From Chara braunii (Eukaryota > Streptophyta > Charophyceae > Charales > Characeae), in assembly GCA_003427395.1 (NCBI GenBank), contig BFEA01000111.1, forward strand, positions 2,629,032 to 2,661,527: a DNA stretch of 32,496 nucleotides. Reading direction: 5' to 3'. Shown piece by piece: positions 22,871-32,496 of the stretch. A program made the position numbers and the translations under genes. The stretch's first letter is position 1. Each line of letters begins with the position of its first letter. Under the pieces are notes generated by a model that did not search any database, was not told where the DNA came from, and worked only from the letters and a program-made list of their open reading frames with translations.

Positions 22871-25800
22871 TTAGTCTTCTTCGGTTTCGTGTGTGGGTTC
22901 TGCCTGTCGATCCTCTGTGCTTTGCTGCTTCGTGTCCCACTTACGGAAGTTTAGGTGTCTGTCTCTTGTTTTTGCTATTTTCGTACCTAGTAGCCATTTT
23001 TCTTTGAACGCTTTCTGGCTCTGTCTTCTCTTTTGAGGATCCGTTATCCTTTTGTCTTTTCTGAGTTCTAATTTCCATTGTGCTCTAATTTCTGTTTCTA
23101 CCAATTCTTTGATCTCTCTCCATTCCTCATCGCGTGCTGTTCTTTGGCCTCCTAGAGTTCCCTTGCATCTGTTTTTCCATATTACCACCCCATAGTGTTG
23201 CTCCTCTCAATAGGTCTGCTATGGTTTTCTCTTCTTCTGGCATATTTCCTTCTTTGTCTCTTGCTGATAGTAGGTGGTTGGTTTGTTCTGGGTACGGGTT
23301 TGGGGAAATGTTGGACCAGGACTCTTTGACTGAGGCCCATAGAGCAGCTGCATGTGTACATTCTATCAGGCAATGGATGAGTGACTCTACTTTGAGAGCA
23401 GCTGCATGTGTACATTCTATCAGGCAATGGATGAGTGACTCTACTTTGTTGTCTCTGCACATTTTGCAGTGGGAGGATTGTTCTGTCCTCTGTTCTTCTC
23501 TTCTGCGTGAGTCCAGCCACTCATTGACTGGGACTGCCCAATAGAGGATCAGCCATTGTAGGCTTCTGAATCTGGTGGGCTTTAGGCTGCTGTAATAATC
23601 CCATGGGATTTCGGTTGGCCATACGTGTTCTTCTCCTAGGTGTTTGGTCCATCTTCTTGAGATGGCTGGGCGTGGGTCCTCTGTCGTGTTCCTTATTTTG
23701 TAGCCTAACTTTACTTCGTAGTCTTGTAGGTTGATTAGTTTTCTCACTCTTCCTCTGCTCGTTTTAATGAACCATCCCCACTCCGGTGGGTCTACTTCCA
23801 ACTCCCTGATGTCCTTGTTTGGTCTGAATATTAGTTGTTTGTTCGGATTGTGTCCGCTGCGAGTTGATTGTTTGTTCTTTTTCTGATACCATGTTCTTAC
23901 CTTCCTTAAAATTTTTAAATTGAATTCTAACGTTGTTATGCTCTCCTCTTTGATTACTGCTATTGTCTTGTGGTTGGTTATTAGTTCGTGGACTTCAAAT
24001 TCTGCAGTGTCGTTGAGGTTGTCTACTTTCCTGAGGAATTTGAGAGCTACTGATGTCGTTGATTGCTGTTTGTCAAACTTTGTCTGTTGCCCAGTCCCCT
24101 ACTTCCCATTTGATGTCTTTCTTTAGTAAGGCTCTCCATTCTAAAGGTATGCTATCCAATATTTCTTCTAAGTTCTTTCCGAGGTTGTGGGTTCCTTTTA
24201 GTTGAGGTCTCAAGTCTGAGACCGTCTTCCATCTTTTCTCTTCCTCCTGCCATAAGTGGGTGATTTTCCAGATTCCTTTCTCAACCCATTTTCTCCATCT
24301 TTTGCCCCTGGCTGCTAACGGCCATGGTTTGCCTGTACTGTTTGTGATCAGGGGATTACCGAAAATGGGTTGTCTCAGCACTTCTTCCTTTCTCTTTGGT
24401 TTTCTTACCTTTTCCGGGAGTGCTTCTCGCCAGTGTTTAATTAGTGTTCTCCAGTGGCTGCTCGGGGGGTCCCTGTTGGGTGAAGGGTTGGTGCTTGTCC
24501 TGCCCTGTTCTCTTCTTGGGGTCCATGAAGCATTCATGAGCTAGTGGTATCCCTCTATTTGGGGGTCCGTTTGGAAGGGTACTAAGTTGCGAATCTGGTA
24601 GAGAGCCATGTCATGCCAGGGGAGTTCTTCGTGCAGGAGAATTCTGATGATCCATTTCGATTGTAATGCCTTGTACTCACTCACTGGGTTTAGCAGTCCT
24701 AATCCTCCTTTCTTTACCGGTCTGGTTATATATTTCCATGCTACTTTCGGTATATACTTCTCCTTGGAAGCTTCTCCTGTCCAAAAAAAGGACCTGTCTT
24801 TCTCTTTAGTGTAGAAATGAACTATGGGGGTGGGTCCCATACGGAGGCTGTGTACCAGGCTACCAGCCCATAGAGAAGATAGAAGTATTTAAGGCTAATG
24901 CTCTGCCTTGGAGTGAGGTTTTCACTTTTTGCCCCTCTGTCATTCTGTTTACCATTCTTGCAAGCATATTTGGGCCGGTGCTTTCGCTGATACCTTCTGC
25001 TGATACTATGATACCCAGAAATCTCATGGGTTCCTGATTGTTTATCCATTCCAGGCCCTGCGTTTCTGCGGTGGGTTGGGGTGTTGGCTGTGGGGCTAAC
25101 CACCACCCGACCGTCTTTCGCCAGTTAATCTTCATTTCTGAGGCTAGCTGGAATGCTTGCATTGCTCTTGTTAAGGCTTGAAAAGAGGATTCTGTGGCTC
25201 AGATTATAACTGTGAGGTCGTCTGCGAACAACATGACTGTGGGAAAAGAGATGAACCTGTCCAAGTTATCTATGGAGAGTCTGTCTATCGAGGGGTCTTT
25301 GCGCAGGAAGGCTGCTACTGCTTCCATTACGAACAGGAAAATTGGGGCTGCCAGTGGGTCCCCCTGACGCACTGATCTCGTCATTCTGTAAGTTTCCGAT
25401 AAGTGTCCGTTTACTTGTACTAAACCGTGTGCGTCTTCGTACAGTACTTTCACCCACTTCCTGAAATCAGGGCCGATACCCATTTTTTCCATGCTGAGTT
25501 GTAGGAAATCCCAGCTCACTTGGTCGTATGCTTTTTCAAAATCGAAAAAGAGAATAATCACTTGCAGACTTTTGTCTCTGATCAGTTTGGTGGCCTCGTT
25601 TAGGCATACTACATTGTCTAAGATGTATCTTCCAAGGATGAAGCCTGTTTGATCTATGTGAAAACATTTGTTAGTGATCTCTCTTATGCGGTTGGCTAGG
25701 GTTTTAGCTAGTATTTTGTATGCTTAGTAGGGTAATGGGTCTGTAGTTTTTGATGTTTTCTCGTTCTCCTTTCTTGTAGAGTAGGGTGACTACACCTGTA

Positions 25801-27484
25801 CTTATTTATTTTCCTAGTGTGCCTGTTTCGAAAGCTTTTTGGAGGAAATTGAATAGATCTCCCCCCATTACTTGCCAATTTTCTAACCAGAATTCCCTTG
25901 TTAGTCCATCCTTCCCAGGGACCTTATTGGGTTGCATGCTTCTTAATGCTTCATAGAGTTCTTGCTTGGTGATGTCCTATCTAGATATGCAACTGCTTCC
26001 GGTTTAACGCTCTTGTCTAGGTGCTTTAGGAACTTGTTTCTTGCTCTAGTTACCTCTGCTTGGTTGAAATCTGTTGCTTGTGAAGTGTATAATTTTTTGT
26101 AGAATTCTATTGCAATTTTCAGTATTCCTTCTTGATTATGCACTTAAAGGCCTTGGTTGTGTTTTAGCCCCAGGATTCTATTGTTTCTATTGTTTGAGTT
26201 GATTTTTTGGAAAAAGTACTTGGGCATGGCTTTGTTGTTTTCCCAGTCCTTCACTCTTGCTCTTATAGCTAATCCTTACCTGTTCCAGTCCGCCCATCTG
26301 CTGAGTTCTTCTCTTGCTTCTGTTAGTAGGTGTTCGTACATTTGTTCCCCTGGATTGTTAATTAGATTGAATTTAGTTGTTTCTACTACTGCTTTTAGCA
26401 TTTTTTTGTCTCACTTTCCTTTTTTTGGCTTCTATCCGGGATGTTTTGTTGACCCAACTGCTCACTGCCTGGATTGCTTTTGGGAAGCTATATAGGATGT
26501 CGGGGCTGTTGTTTTCCTGCTTGTGGATTCTCAAACTTGTTTGATTCCTTCTTTGAAATGGTCCAGGGTGATCAGGGAGTTGTTTACTTTAAAAAAACTC
26601 TTACCCGGTGTGTTGTCTAGGGAAAAAGTGAGGTGCAAGCCTATTTGACTATGGTTGAATCCTCCATAGTGGGGGAGTTTGAATATTGATGCCCGCTTAG
26701 TTGCTCCTTCTAAGGATTCTGAGATGAGGAAGTAGTCTATTCTGGAGAATGAGGACCTACCTTGGGATGTTTTTCTAATGCATGTATAATCCTTCATTGT
26801 TGGGTTTAGCATTCTATATGGGTCTCTTAGGTTCATTTCTGTGAGAAGTTCTACCATTACCCGAGCTTCCGATTCCTCCGCTACTTCCCTGGCGTGTGAG
26901 ATTCTATCTAATGTTGGTTCTATTGTAGCGTTTCAGTCCCCTACGAGGATTAGGTGTGTGTGTCGTGGGCATTCCTGCTTTATTCTTTCAAGGAGAGTTA
27001 TTCTTTGTGTATTGGTGTTTGGCGCATATATATTCAGTAGGGAGAACTCTTCCTCCCTATAGGCGAGGTCTGTTCTTGTCCAACGGCCTCCTTTTGTGTC
27101 GCTCGTGGAAATTCCTATTGTTAGTAGTTGGGAGGCGTTTGCTTTCTCGTGTACAATTGTTAATACTCCTGCTGAGGCTGCTGTGGGACTCGCTGCCCAA
27201 TCTACATGCTTGATGTGTTTCAGTCTTCTTAGAACCTCTTTGAGTGTGCTTTGGTGTTGCTCTGTTGTGGACAGGTGAGTTTCTTGGATGCATAGGATGT
27301 CTGGCGGTCTGTTGTCCAACCACCCTGTTGTGGCAACGAAGCTGTGCCATTTTGCTGGTGTTGAGAGGATGGTTGCTAGGCCTCTTACATTCCATGATCT
27401 GATTTCTAATTCTCCCCTTTCCCTGTTACTGGCCCGGGGTGTTCTGGTAGCCCAGTTGCCTTGTCTCGCACTGGCTTGTGCCAT
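22871..27484 (-). pseudogene. LINE ORF2 (endonuclease, RT, zf-RVT), copy 3
   Basis: Start ATG at 27484, 44 bases after the ORF1 stop. APE-type endonuclease motifs run in one frame: RSWNVRGLATIL, IQETHL, YAPNTNTQR, LVGD, SFSRIDYFLIS. TGA at 26935-26933 replaces the Trp of GDW, and the catalytic box reads GGFNHSQI where copy 2 has SFDHNPI, so Asp of the S/F-D-H motif is Asn. The RT keeps FFDFEKAYDQVSW (about 25555), SVRQGDPLAAPIF and LFADDLTVII (about 25210), so its catalytic Asp residues are intact. Frames change near 24860, between 24070 and 23800, and near 23190. TAG at 24543-24541 replaces Trp of GYHW. The zf-RVT CKMC...HCLIEC is present with an internal duplication (23341-23448). The C-terminus ends near 22871. 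Between 26530 and 25570 the linker has several stops and shifts. Confidence 0.87.
23341..23448 (-). repeat. 54-bp in-frame tandem duplication in the zf-RVT domain
   Basis: Bases 23341-23394 and 23395-23448 are identical 54-mers. The product repeats 18 residues, KVESLIHCLIECTHAAAL, twice, so the second half of the zinc site (HCxxxC) is present twice while the CKMC half is single. Copies 1 and 2 have one unit. Perfect identity implies a recent event, or an assembly or replication slip. Confidence 0.93.
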
Positions 27485-27528
27485 TTGCTCAGGTTAGGGG
27501 CTTGAGGGTTCTTTGGGTGATAATTCCT

Positions 27529-30107
27529 TCATGGTGAGAGGGTGGGGAGTTGCATGGGGTCTGGGCTTAGTGAGGGCTCTCCCGTATCCTCTTCCATTGT
27601 GTGCCCCAGGGCCTCCATGCCCCTACCTTCCTTGTTGAAGGTCTGTGCTGCCAGAGCTGTTGCCAGGCTGGCTGCTGCCTCGGCAAATGTGGTCTCGGAT
27701 CCCATTGCTGTGAAAGGAAGTTGGGCAATCTCCCACCAGGGTCTCCATTGTAGATCCTCTCCCAAGGTCGTTTTTGGGTTGTACAATGCTACAATTGGAC
27801 GAGTGTCCAAGCAGATTCCTTCTTGGGATTCACCTTTCTCCCCCAGTTCTTGTACTCTTAGGGGTTCTCCCACCAGTCCTATTGCTGTTGGCTTGGCTCC
27901 GGGGACGGCCCTTGTCAACAGTTCTTCCCTGCTTTGGCCCTTTTCCAGTCTTAGGAGTGAAAAGCTGGGAGTGGTCGCAATTTGCCACTCGTTGGTAGTG
28001 GTGTCAATTTTTACTGGGAGCACTATCCTTGAGGGGAGGAGTGTTCTACTCTCTTGCCTCACCTTTTCCCAGAATGCATATTGTGTCTGGTCATTCAGGC
28101 TTTCCACCGTCGTTGCTTTTAGCGTGTGCTCATCGTTGAGGTGACCCAGTCTTTCCACTTGTGCACTCAGGATTTCTGCCTGGAGGACCAGTTGCATTCT
28201 TTGATCTTCCTCACTTGTACTATCCTCACTCACCATCCCTTCAGTCTCTCTTCCTTTGAAGATTTGTTTTGTCCTTTCTTTTCCTTGAGTCCCTTTTGAA
28301 TGTTCCTCCTTTTTCCTGCTGTACGTCTCGGGAAGAGTTGGCATTCTGTATCTGTCAGATCCCCAGTCATTGCCTGTTTCCTTCCTTGCATCCTTGTCGT
28401 TCTGTGCTTGTTCCTTCTTGGTCTTGTTGTACTGTTCAGCGTAGAAGGCTATCATTTCTTCTTCCTTTTCGAACGGACCATAGGGGTTCACAGACACCAG
28501 GAAAATATGGGTGTGAATTGTTGTTCCTGCCCTTTGCTTGAGTTTTTCTTCCTCTCTGTAGTAGGCCATTTGCAGCTCGAATCTGGCTTCCCTCTCCCTC
28601 TTTGCTCTTTGGATATATTCTTTGATTTCGTCCAAGGAAGCGTCTCCCCAGGGGGCGATCTCTTCTTCGTTGTAAAGGTCTTCTTCTTCCTCTTTTTCCT
28701 CTGCTTGGATCCTTTTGATTGTTGCACTTTTCCCTTCCTCTGACATCTTTCTTTTTCCCCCCACCGTTGGTCTGCCCCCAGTTTCTGTTCCCTGTTGATC
28801 TTCCTCATTTGTCCCCTCCGGTGTCGATTGAGAGTTGTCCACCTCCATTCCTTCTGTTCCCTCCCGTTGTTGCTTATCCATCCTCTGTTGCCCCCTTCTT
28901 GAGTATGTTGATGGCATTTTCTTCCTTTCTTCCTCCCTTTCCCGTTCTCTTTCTTGTCTGTTTTTTTTTCCTTCTCTAACAGCTCCTTTTCCATCATTTC
29001 CCCTGTCTCATTCATATCCATGAGTAAGTCCTTGAGGCAGCGTTCTTCTTGGATTCTTTCTAGATTTAGTACCGGGTCCCTTGTGAACATTTTTGCAGAT
29101 TTCTTTTCGATTCTCGTGGTCTGCCATCTGCTGTCCGAGGGGGGGTAAACTTCGGGTCTCGGGGTGGGTTCACTTTCCAGTACCCATACCCAGTCCGGTT
29201 CTGGTAAGTTGTCATTGAAGATTCATCCTACGTACTGGCTGCTTCTCACGTACTAGAGGCCCGATTCATTCTCCACTTCCGCCAGAATTGTCTGTTTGAG
29301 TACCCTTGGTTTGGCTGTCTCCAGATTTTTCGGGCAATTGGGGTCTGTTCCCGTGTGTCCTCTCTTCCTGCACTTGAAACACAGTGGATTGCATTTGCTG
29401 GAAACTGTCACTTTGACAGTTCTATCTCTCATAATGAAGAACCAAAAGTCAGGCATTTGTGGGGGGATGCTGTTGCCCAAGTCCAAGCAGACTGTCATTG
29501 TGTTGTGTTGCGGCACCAGGAAGTCTGGCGTCATGATAATCGACTCCACAATTTTCAGATGGCCATACATTATTTGCAGGCGTTCCTTGATTGCTCCGTG
29601 CAGCCCCTCGTGTACATTATCGAATTGAACCCAAAAATGCTTTTTCATCAGTTTTTGTCTGTAGCGCGAGGGCGTCATTTGGAAGGGGGTGTCGGGTTTC
29701 CATGGATGCACTGTGACCACTGAGGAGTTGCAGGTAAAGGTCTTGTTCCTCAGGAAGTTTGCGTAGGATCGATCCTTGCAGATTACCATTATCATGTTTC
29801 TTATTCGTGGGTGAAATGATACTTTTGGTTTTGTTCCTTGCACTGGTTCCAGGCTTTTGAGTTTTCCCCACATCCATTTGAGTTTTGCTGAGCGGTTCAA
29901 CTCTTGGCTTTTCCTGGAGTAGGTGAACAACACCGCATGCTTTTCGTGGAATTCATCCAGCTTCGGAATCTTCTCCTTGGGGTATTCGTATACTACCATT
30001 TCTTCCTTCCTGTGTTCTTCGACCTCGACCAGTTTCACACTCCTTACCAATTGTGTCTTGGTCTGTTCCGCTAGCCAGTTTTGTGTTTCGATTCCCATAC
30101 CCTCCAT
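27529..30107 (-). pseudogene. LINE ORF1 (RNA-binding, CCHC knuckle), copy 3
   Basis: The first ATG after an in-frame upstream TAG (about 30148) is at 30107. Residues about 38-200 form the DUF4283/RRM-like region (VVYEYPKEK... KKHFWVQFDNV... TPDFLVPQHN). The knuckle CFKCRKRGH...C occupies residues 243-258 (29381-29334), with six residues between His and the last Cys. TAG at 29255-29253 and TGA at 29225-29223 stand where copy 2 has Trp. After them the same frame continues (FTRDPVLNLERIQEE) to a shift at a T-run near 28960. From 28917 the last 462 codons are open: a charged stretch with EEKEEEEDLYNEEE, then YIQRAKREREARFELQMAYYREEEK, IAFYAEQYN and the C-terminal ...RPWWEIAQLPFTAMG, ending at 27529. 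Without the two stops and one shift it would be about 860 residues, long for a plant L1 ORF1. Confidence 0.83.
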
Positions 30108-31370
30108 TTTGTTCCTTGAAGCTCTGCCTCTTGTCTTTTGCCCCTATCCGACTTACTCCGACTTTTGTCCCTTTATTCGGGATGTCTGTTGCCAGCCTTG
30201 GTGAAATGTCTCTTCTTTGATTGGTGATGGGTTGTTCTGTCTTCGTTGCCTTGTCCCCTTTTGATCCTGCGCCCGGGTAGGTACACTCAATTTAGGCGAA
30301 TGAATTAATGAAGAATAGGGGAATAAAGAATAGCTGAATAAAAAATTTCGATGTATTATATAGCCGATATGTTGCTAAGTGTGGTGTCTCGAAAAATCCC
30401 GTCTTTATGTTTCTAATCTTCTTCGAAGTCAGCTGAAGGTGTGATGATTCGTGTTGGGACGCTTGCTCTGAGGAATCTGTGCTTCTTAAGAAGTCGAAGT
30501 CGATTCCTGCCCTTTGATGGGTTTCAGGTATAGTTTCCAACGGAGCTTCGCTTCCCCACTAGGGAAGTGTAGGCATCGATCCTAAGCTGTGATTGAACTA
30601 CGAGGGTTAATTTAGTCTAAAGTGGAGAGAGGGTTGGGCGACAGCTGAAACGTTGATGTAATGGTATTGATTGTGTTGTAGCTAGTAATGTCTCGAAAGT
30701 ACTTAATCTAGTAATGAAAAGTTAGTTTAGGGTTCGTATTATTGGGAGAGGTGCGATTCTGTTATTAGCAGTTGTGAGTAACAGGATATAAGGCGTGGAG
30801 GCGAGGTGATGAGTGGTGGGATTGTAGTGTTTGGGCTCGTTGATAAGGGGTTGGGAGTAATGGGGTGGGGAGGGTGAGGAGATTAGTATGGGCGTTGGAT
30901 GGAGCAGGGGTTGAATGTTGCGGGGGGCTTCGGTGGTGTGTACGTGGTGCGTATCTGGGCGTTGGGATGTTGAAGGGAGTGCGGGTAGGACTGGTGGGAG
31001 AACTTGAGACGGGGCTGTGGTGTTAGGTTGGGAGGCAGGGTGGGGCGTTGGGATGAGAGGGGTCAGGAGGGGAGTTCGGGAATGTATGGGCTTGGCGGGG
31101 GGAGGGGGTGGATCTGGCTGTGTGGGAGAGTGTCGGATTGGGGACAGGGGTCTGGGGGACTGACGATTTCGCCGGGGGATAGAGGGGAGTTGTGATGGGG
31201 GGTTGGGGGGAGGAGTTGCAGAGGGTACTTAGCTCTTGTGGTAGATGGGACCGATGGGGGATGGGTGAGGAGGGATGGGCAGTTGATAGTGGGATCTGGG
31301 GAGTGAGTGGGAGGGATGCGTGGATGATGGTGGTGGTTCGGGGGAGTGGGGAGCGGGTGTGAGCAATTCA
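30108..31370 (-). other. LINE copy 3 leader and G-rich stretch
   Basis: The first 180 bases upstream of ORF1 resemble an untranslated leader; the sense strand is A-rich with few ATGs. From about 30800 to 31370 the plus strand is extremely G-rich (many GGGG and GGGTGGGG patches), so the minus strand is C-rich. Nothing coding is seen. Whether this is the element's 5' UTR/promoter or older flank cannot be decided from one copy, because copies 1 and 2 are 5'-truncated. Confidence 0.4.
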
Positions 31371-31619
31371 GACTATTTGGGCCGGGGCTGGAGGTGTGAT
31401 GTGGGTGGGGCTCGGGGTTCCTCTCGTCTCGATTTGGCTAGGCCACTGTTTGTGCCTGCGCGTCCACTTCTTGAATCTCGTGAACAGTGTGTATAGTGGT
31501 GACTGTCTTTGTCCGTGGTGTGTGTCGTGACCGTCATAGGTTTTGTGGGTGGATGCTGTAAGTTGTTCTACTTTCCCTGTACTGGGCTTTGTCAAATACT
31601 CGTGATGATGGCTTGAAAC

Positions 31620-32110
31620 TCCCTTTGTACGGTCCTCTATAGGCAGGTAACAACTTCTGGGAAATATTCTCCTCACGAGTCCTCAGGGAGAAACTCTTTG
31701 GCGAATTGCGAGGGTCTGCGGTGCTTATTAGCCTGTGCAATCATCTGGTGCTGTGCTTTTCTAACATTTTCTTTAACTTTTCCCAGATCTTTCTAATATT
31801 GAACAGCAAATTCCCTAGTTCCTCGCGGAAGTCTCTGTACTTGATCAGGGTTTAGACAGTCAATGGGTCTATGCAGGCGCCATCCAAGATGCAGTTCAGT
31901 TGGTGTTCTAGATGCAGCTAATTGCACAGAATTGTTATACGCACTTGCAACTTTTGGCAGATGTTCATCCTAGTCAATTTGATCTGGCCGGATGTACATG
32001 TGCAGCACTTGCTGCAACAACTTATTCATCTGCTCAGTCTGTCCATTCGTCCCAGGGTGTCTACCTGAAGACATAGTCAGTTTGGACCCATACACCTTCT
32101 TTAGTTCGCA
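31620..32110 (-). pseudogene. Gypsy integrase fragment, minus strand
   Basis: Read on the minus strand from 32110: VYGSKLTMSSGRHPGTNGQ, TEQMNKLLQQVLHMYI, then HLPKVASAYNNSVQLAAS, the second half of a Ty3/gypsy integrase core (the usual S-x-x-HPQTDGQTE and AYN motifs). HPQTD reads HPGTN here. TAG at 31972-31970 stands where Trp is usual (DWD). ANKHRRPSQFAKEF follows, then a shift near 31690 leads to LRTREENISQKLLPAYRGPY. It is truncated at both ends. It covers the part of integrase lost from the plus-strand gypsy at 15155, but differs in orientation and need not be the same element. Confidence 0.8.
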
Positions 32111-32496
32111 GCCCGTCAGGGGTGCGTTTTCCCCCCCTGAGACATTTCAACGTCAATCAAATTTCAACGTTGGTGGTCGTCGGGAGGGTAGAAATTTTGA
32201 GGTTTTTGGGCCTTGCAAGGGCCAGGGCCACGTAGGACCGGTAGCTGCCGGGAGGAGGCCGAGGAGGCCGCGGTCCTTTTTCGAAATTGAAACGGTGCGC
32301 GTCCACTTTTCTCGAATAGCAAAGCACCTCGAATAGAAAACGTACACATTGTATTTGAATACAACTTGTACCCTTTCTATTTGGATTTCAAAAAGAGATA
32401 ACTCTTGTATTCCAATAAAATTACTTCTTTTTTTTTGCGGGGGGGAGGTCAGCGCCTCCCCTTGTGCTCCCCGCCACTGACATGCTGCATGCTGCA
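32111..32496. other. Unassigned right end
   Basis: The integrase reading breaks at about 32110, at TCAGGGGTGCG and a run of seven C. A plus frame to about 32336 reads NVGGRREGRNF then FGPCKGQGHVG, faintly like a Gly/Arg-rich gag tail with half a zinc knuckle, but the Cys pattern is incomplete. The end has TTCGAATA and GTATTTGAATAC-like AT-rich sequence, a T-run followed by GCGGGGGGGAGG (about 32430-32450) and a TGCTGCATGCTGCA palindromic finish. No firm feature. Confidence 0.3.

Larger units (their letters stand above)
21737..30107 (-). mobile_element. LINE copy 3, minus strand, near full length
   Basis: This is the most complete member of the LINE family here: ORF1 (30107 to 27529), ORF2 (27484 to 22871), a 1.1-kb 3' UTR and poly(A) seen as 26 T at 21737-21762. 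Its true 5' end lies upstream of 30107 but I cannot place it. It is inverted relative to copies 1 and 2. Flanking target site duplications were looked for and not found. A second T-run of 20 (22201-22220) inside the 3' UTR is an internal A-stretch of the element or of an older tail. Confidence 0.87.

Noticed and set aside
19197-23448. CRISPR-like array from the short repeats
   Set aside because: Repeats are microsatellites or a single tandem pair without spaced unique sequences, and the DNA is eukaryotic.

Overview
The window reads as repeat-dense nuclear DNA of a eukaryote, most likely of the green plant lineage. The reasons are L1-type LINEs with the plant layout (ORF1 ending in a zinc knuckle; ORF2 with APE-like endonuclease, reverse transcriptase and zf-RVT domain), a Ty3/gypsy element, a short plastid-like rpoB fragment, TTTAGGG-type telomere-like repeats and long microsatellites. 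A streptophyte alga or early land plant would fit, but the sequence cannot name the species. I found no intact host gene, rRNA, tRNA, CRISPR array or prokaryotic operon.

Layout, left to right: (1) 128-2332 is the 5' part of LINE copy 1 (reverse transcriptase to the start of zf-RVT). (2) 2333-10378 is LINE copy 2, plus strand, 5'-truncated in ORF1 and ending in poly(A). (3) 10379-10805 is a mosaic of LINE tail fragments, including one inverted tail and a twice-repeated small hairpin. (4) 10802-11948 resumes LINE copy 1 at the codon where it broke off at 2332, with a candidate 10-bp target site duplication, and ends in 60 A. Copy 1 is therefore one element split by a roughly 8.5-kb insertion. 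(5) 12074-15732 is a decayed plus-strand Ty3/gypsy element (gag-like coiled coil, protease remnant, RT, RNase H end, integrase, C-terminal region). (6) 16371-17235 is a diverged tandem duplication with period about 460 bp, holding a (GA)n tract. (7) 17250-17437 is the plastid-like rpoB fragment. (8) 17438-21736 has no gene I can support, only simple repeats. (9) 21737-30107, extending to an unclear 5' end, is LINE copy 3 on the minus strand, the most complete copy. (10) 30108-31370 is its leader and a G-rich stretch. (11) 31620-32110 is a minus-strand gypsy integrase remnant. (12) The last 390 bases are unassigned.

The three LINE copies belong to one family. Comparing them shows how they decayed: nonsense codons sit mostly at conserved Trp codons. 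It also shows a shared 3' tail with up to three short hairpins before poly(A), in which one base pair changes on both sides between copies. That tail, the split-element reconstruction and the rpoB fragment are the observations most worth following. No element here looks able to move by itself: every ORF carries frameshifts or stops.
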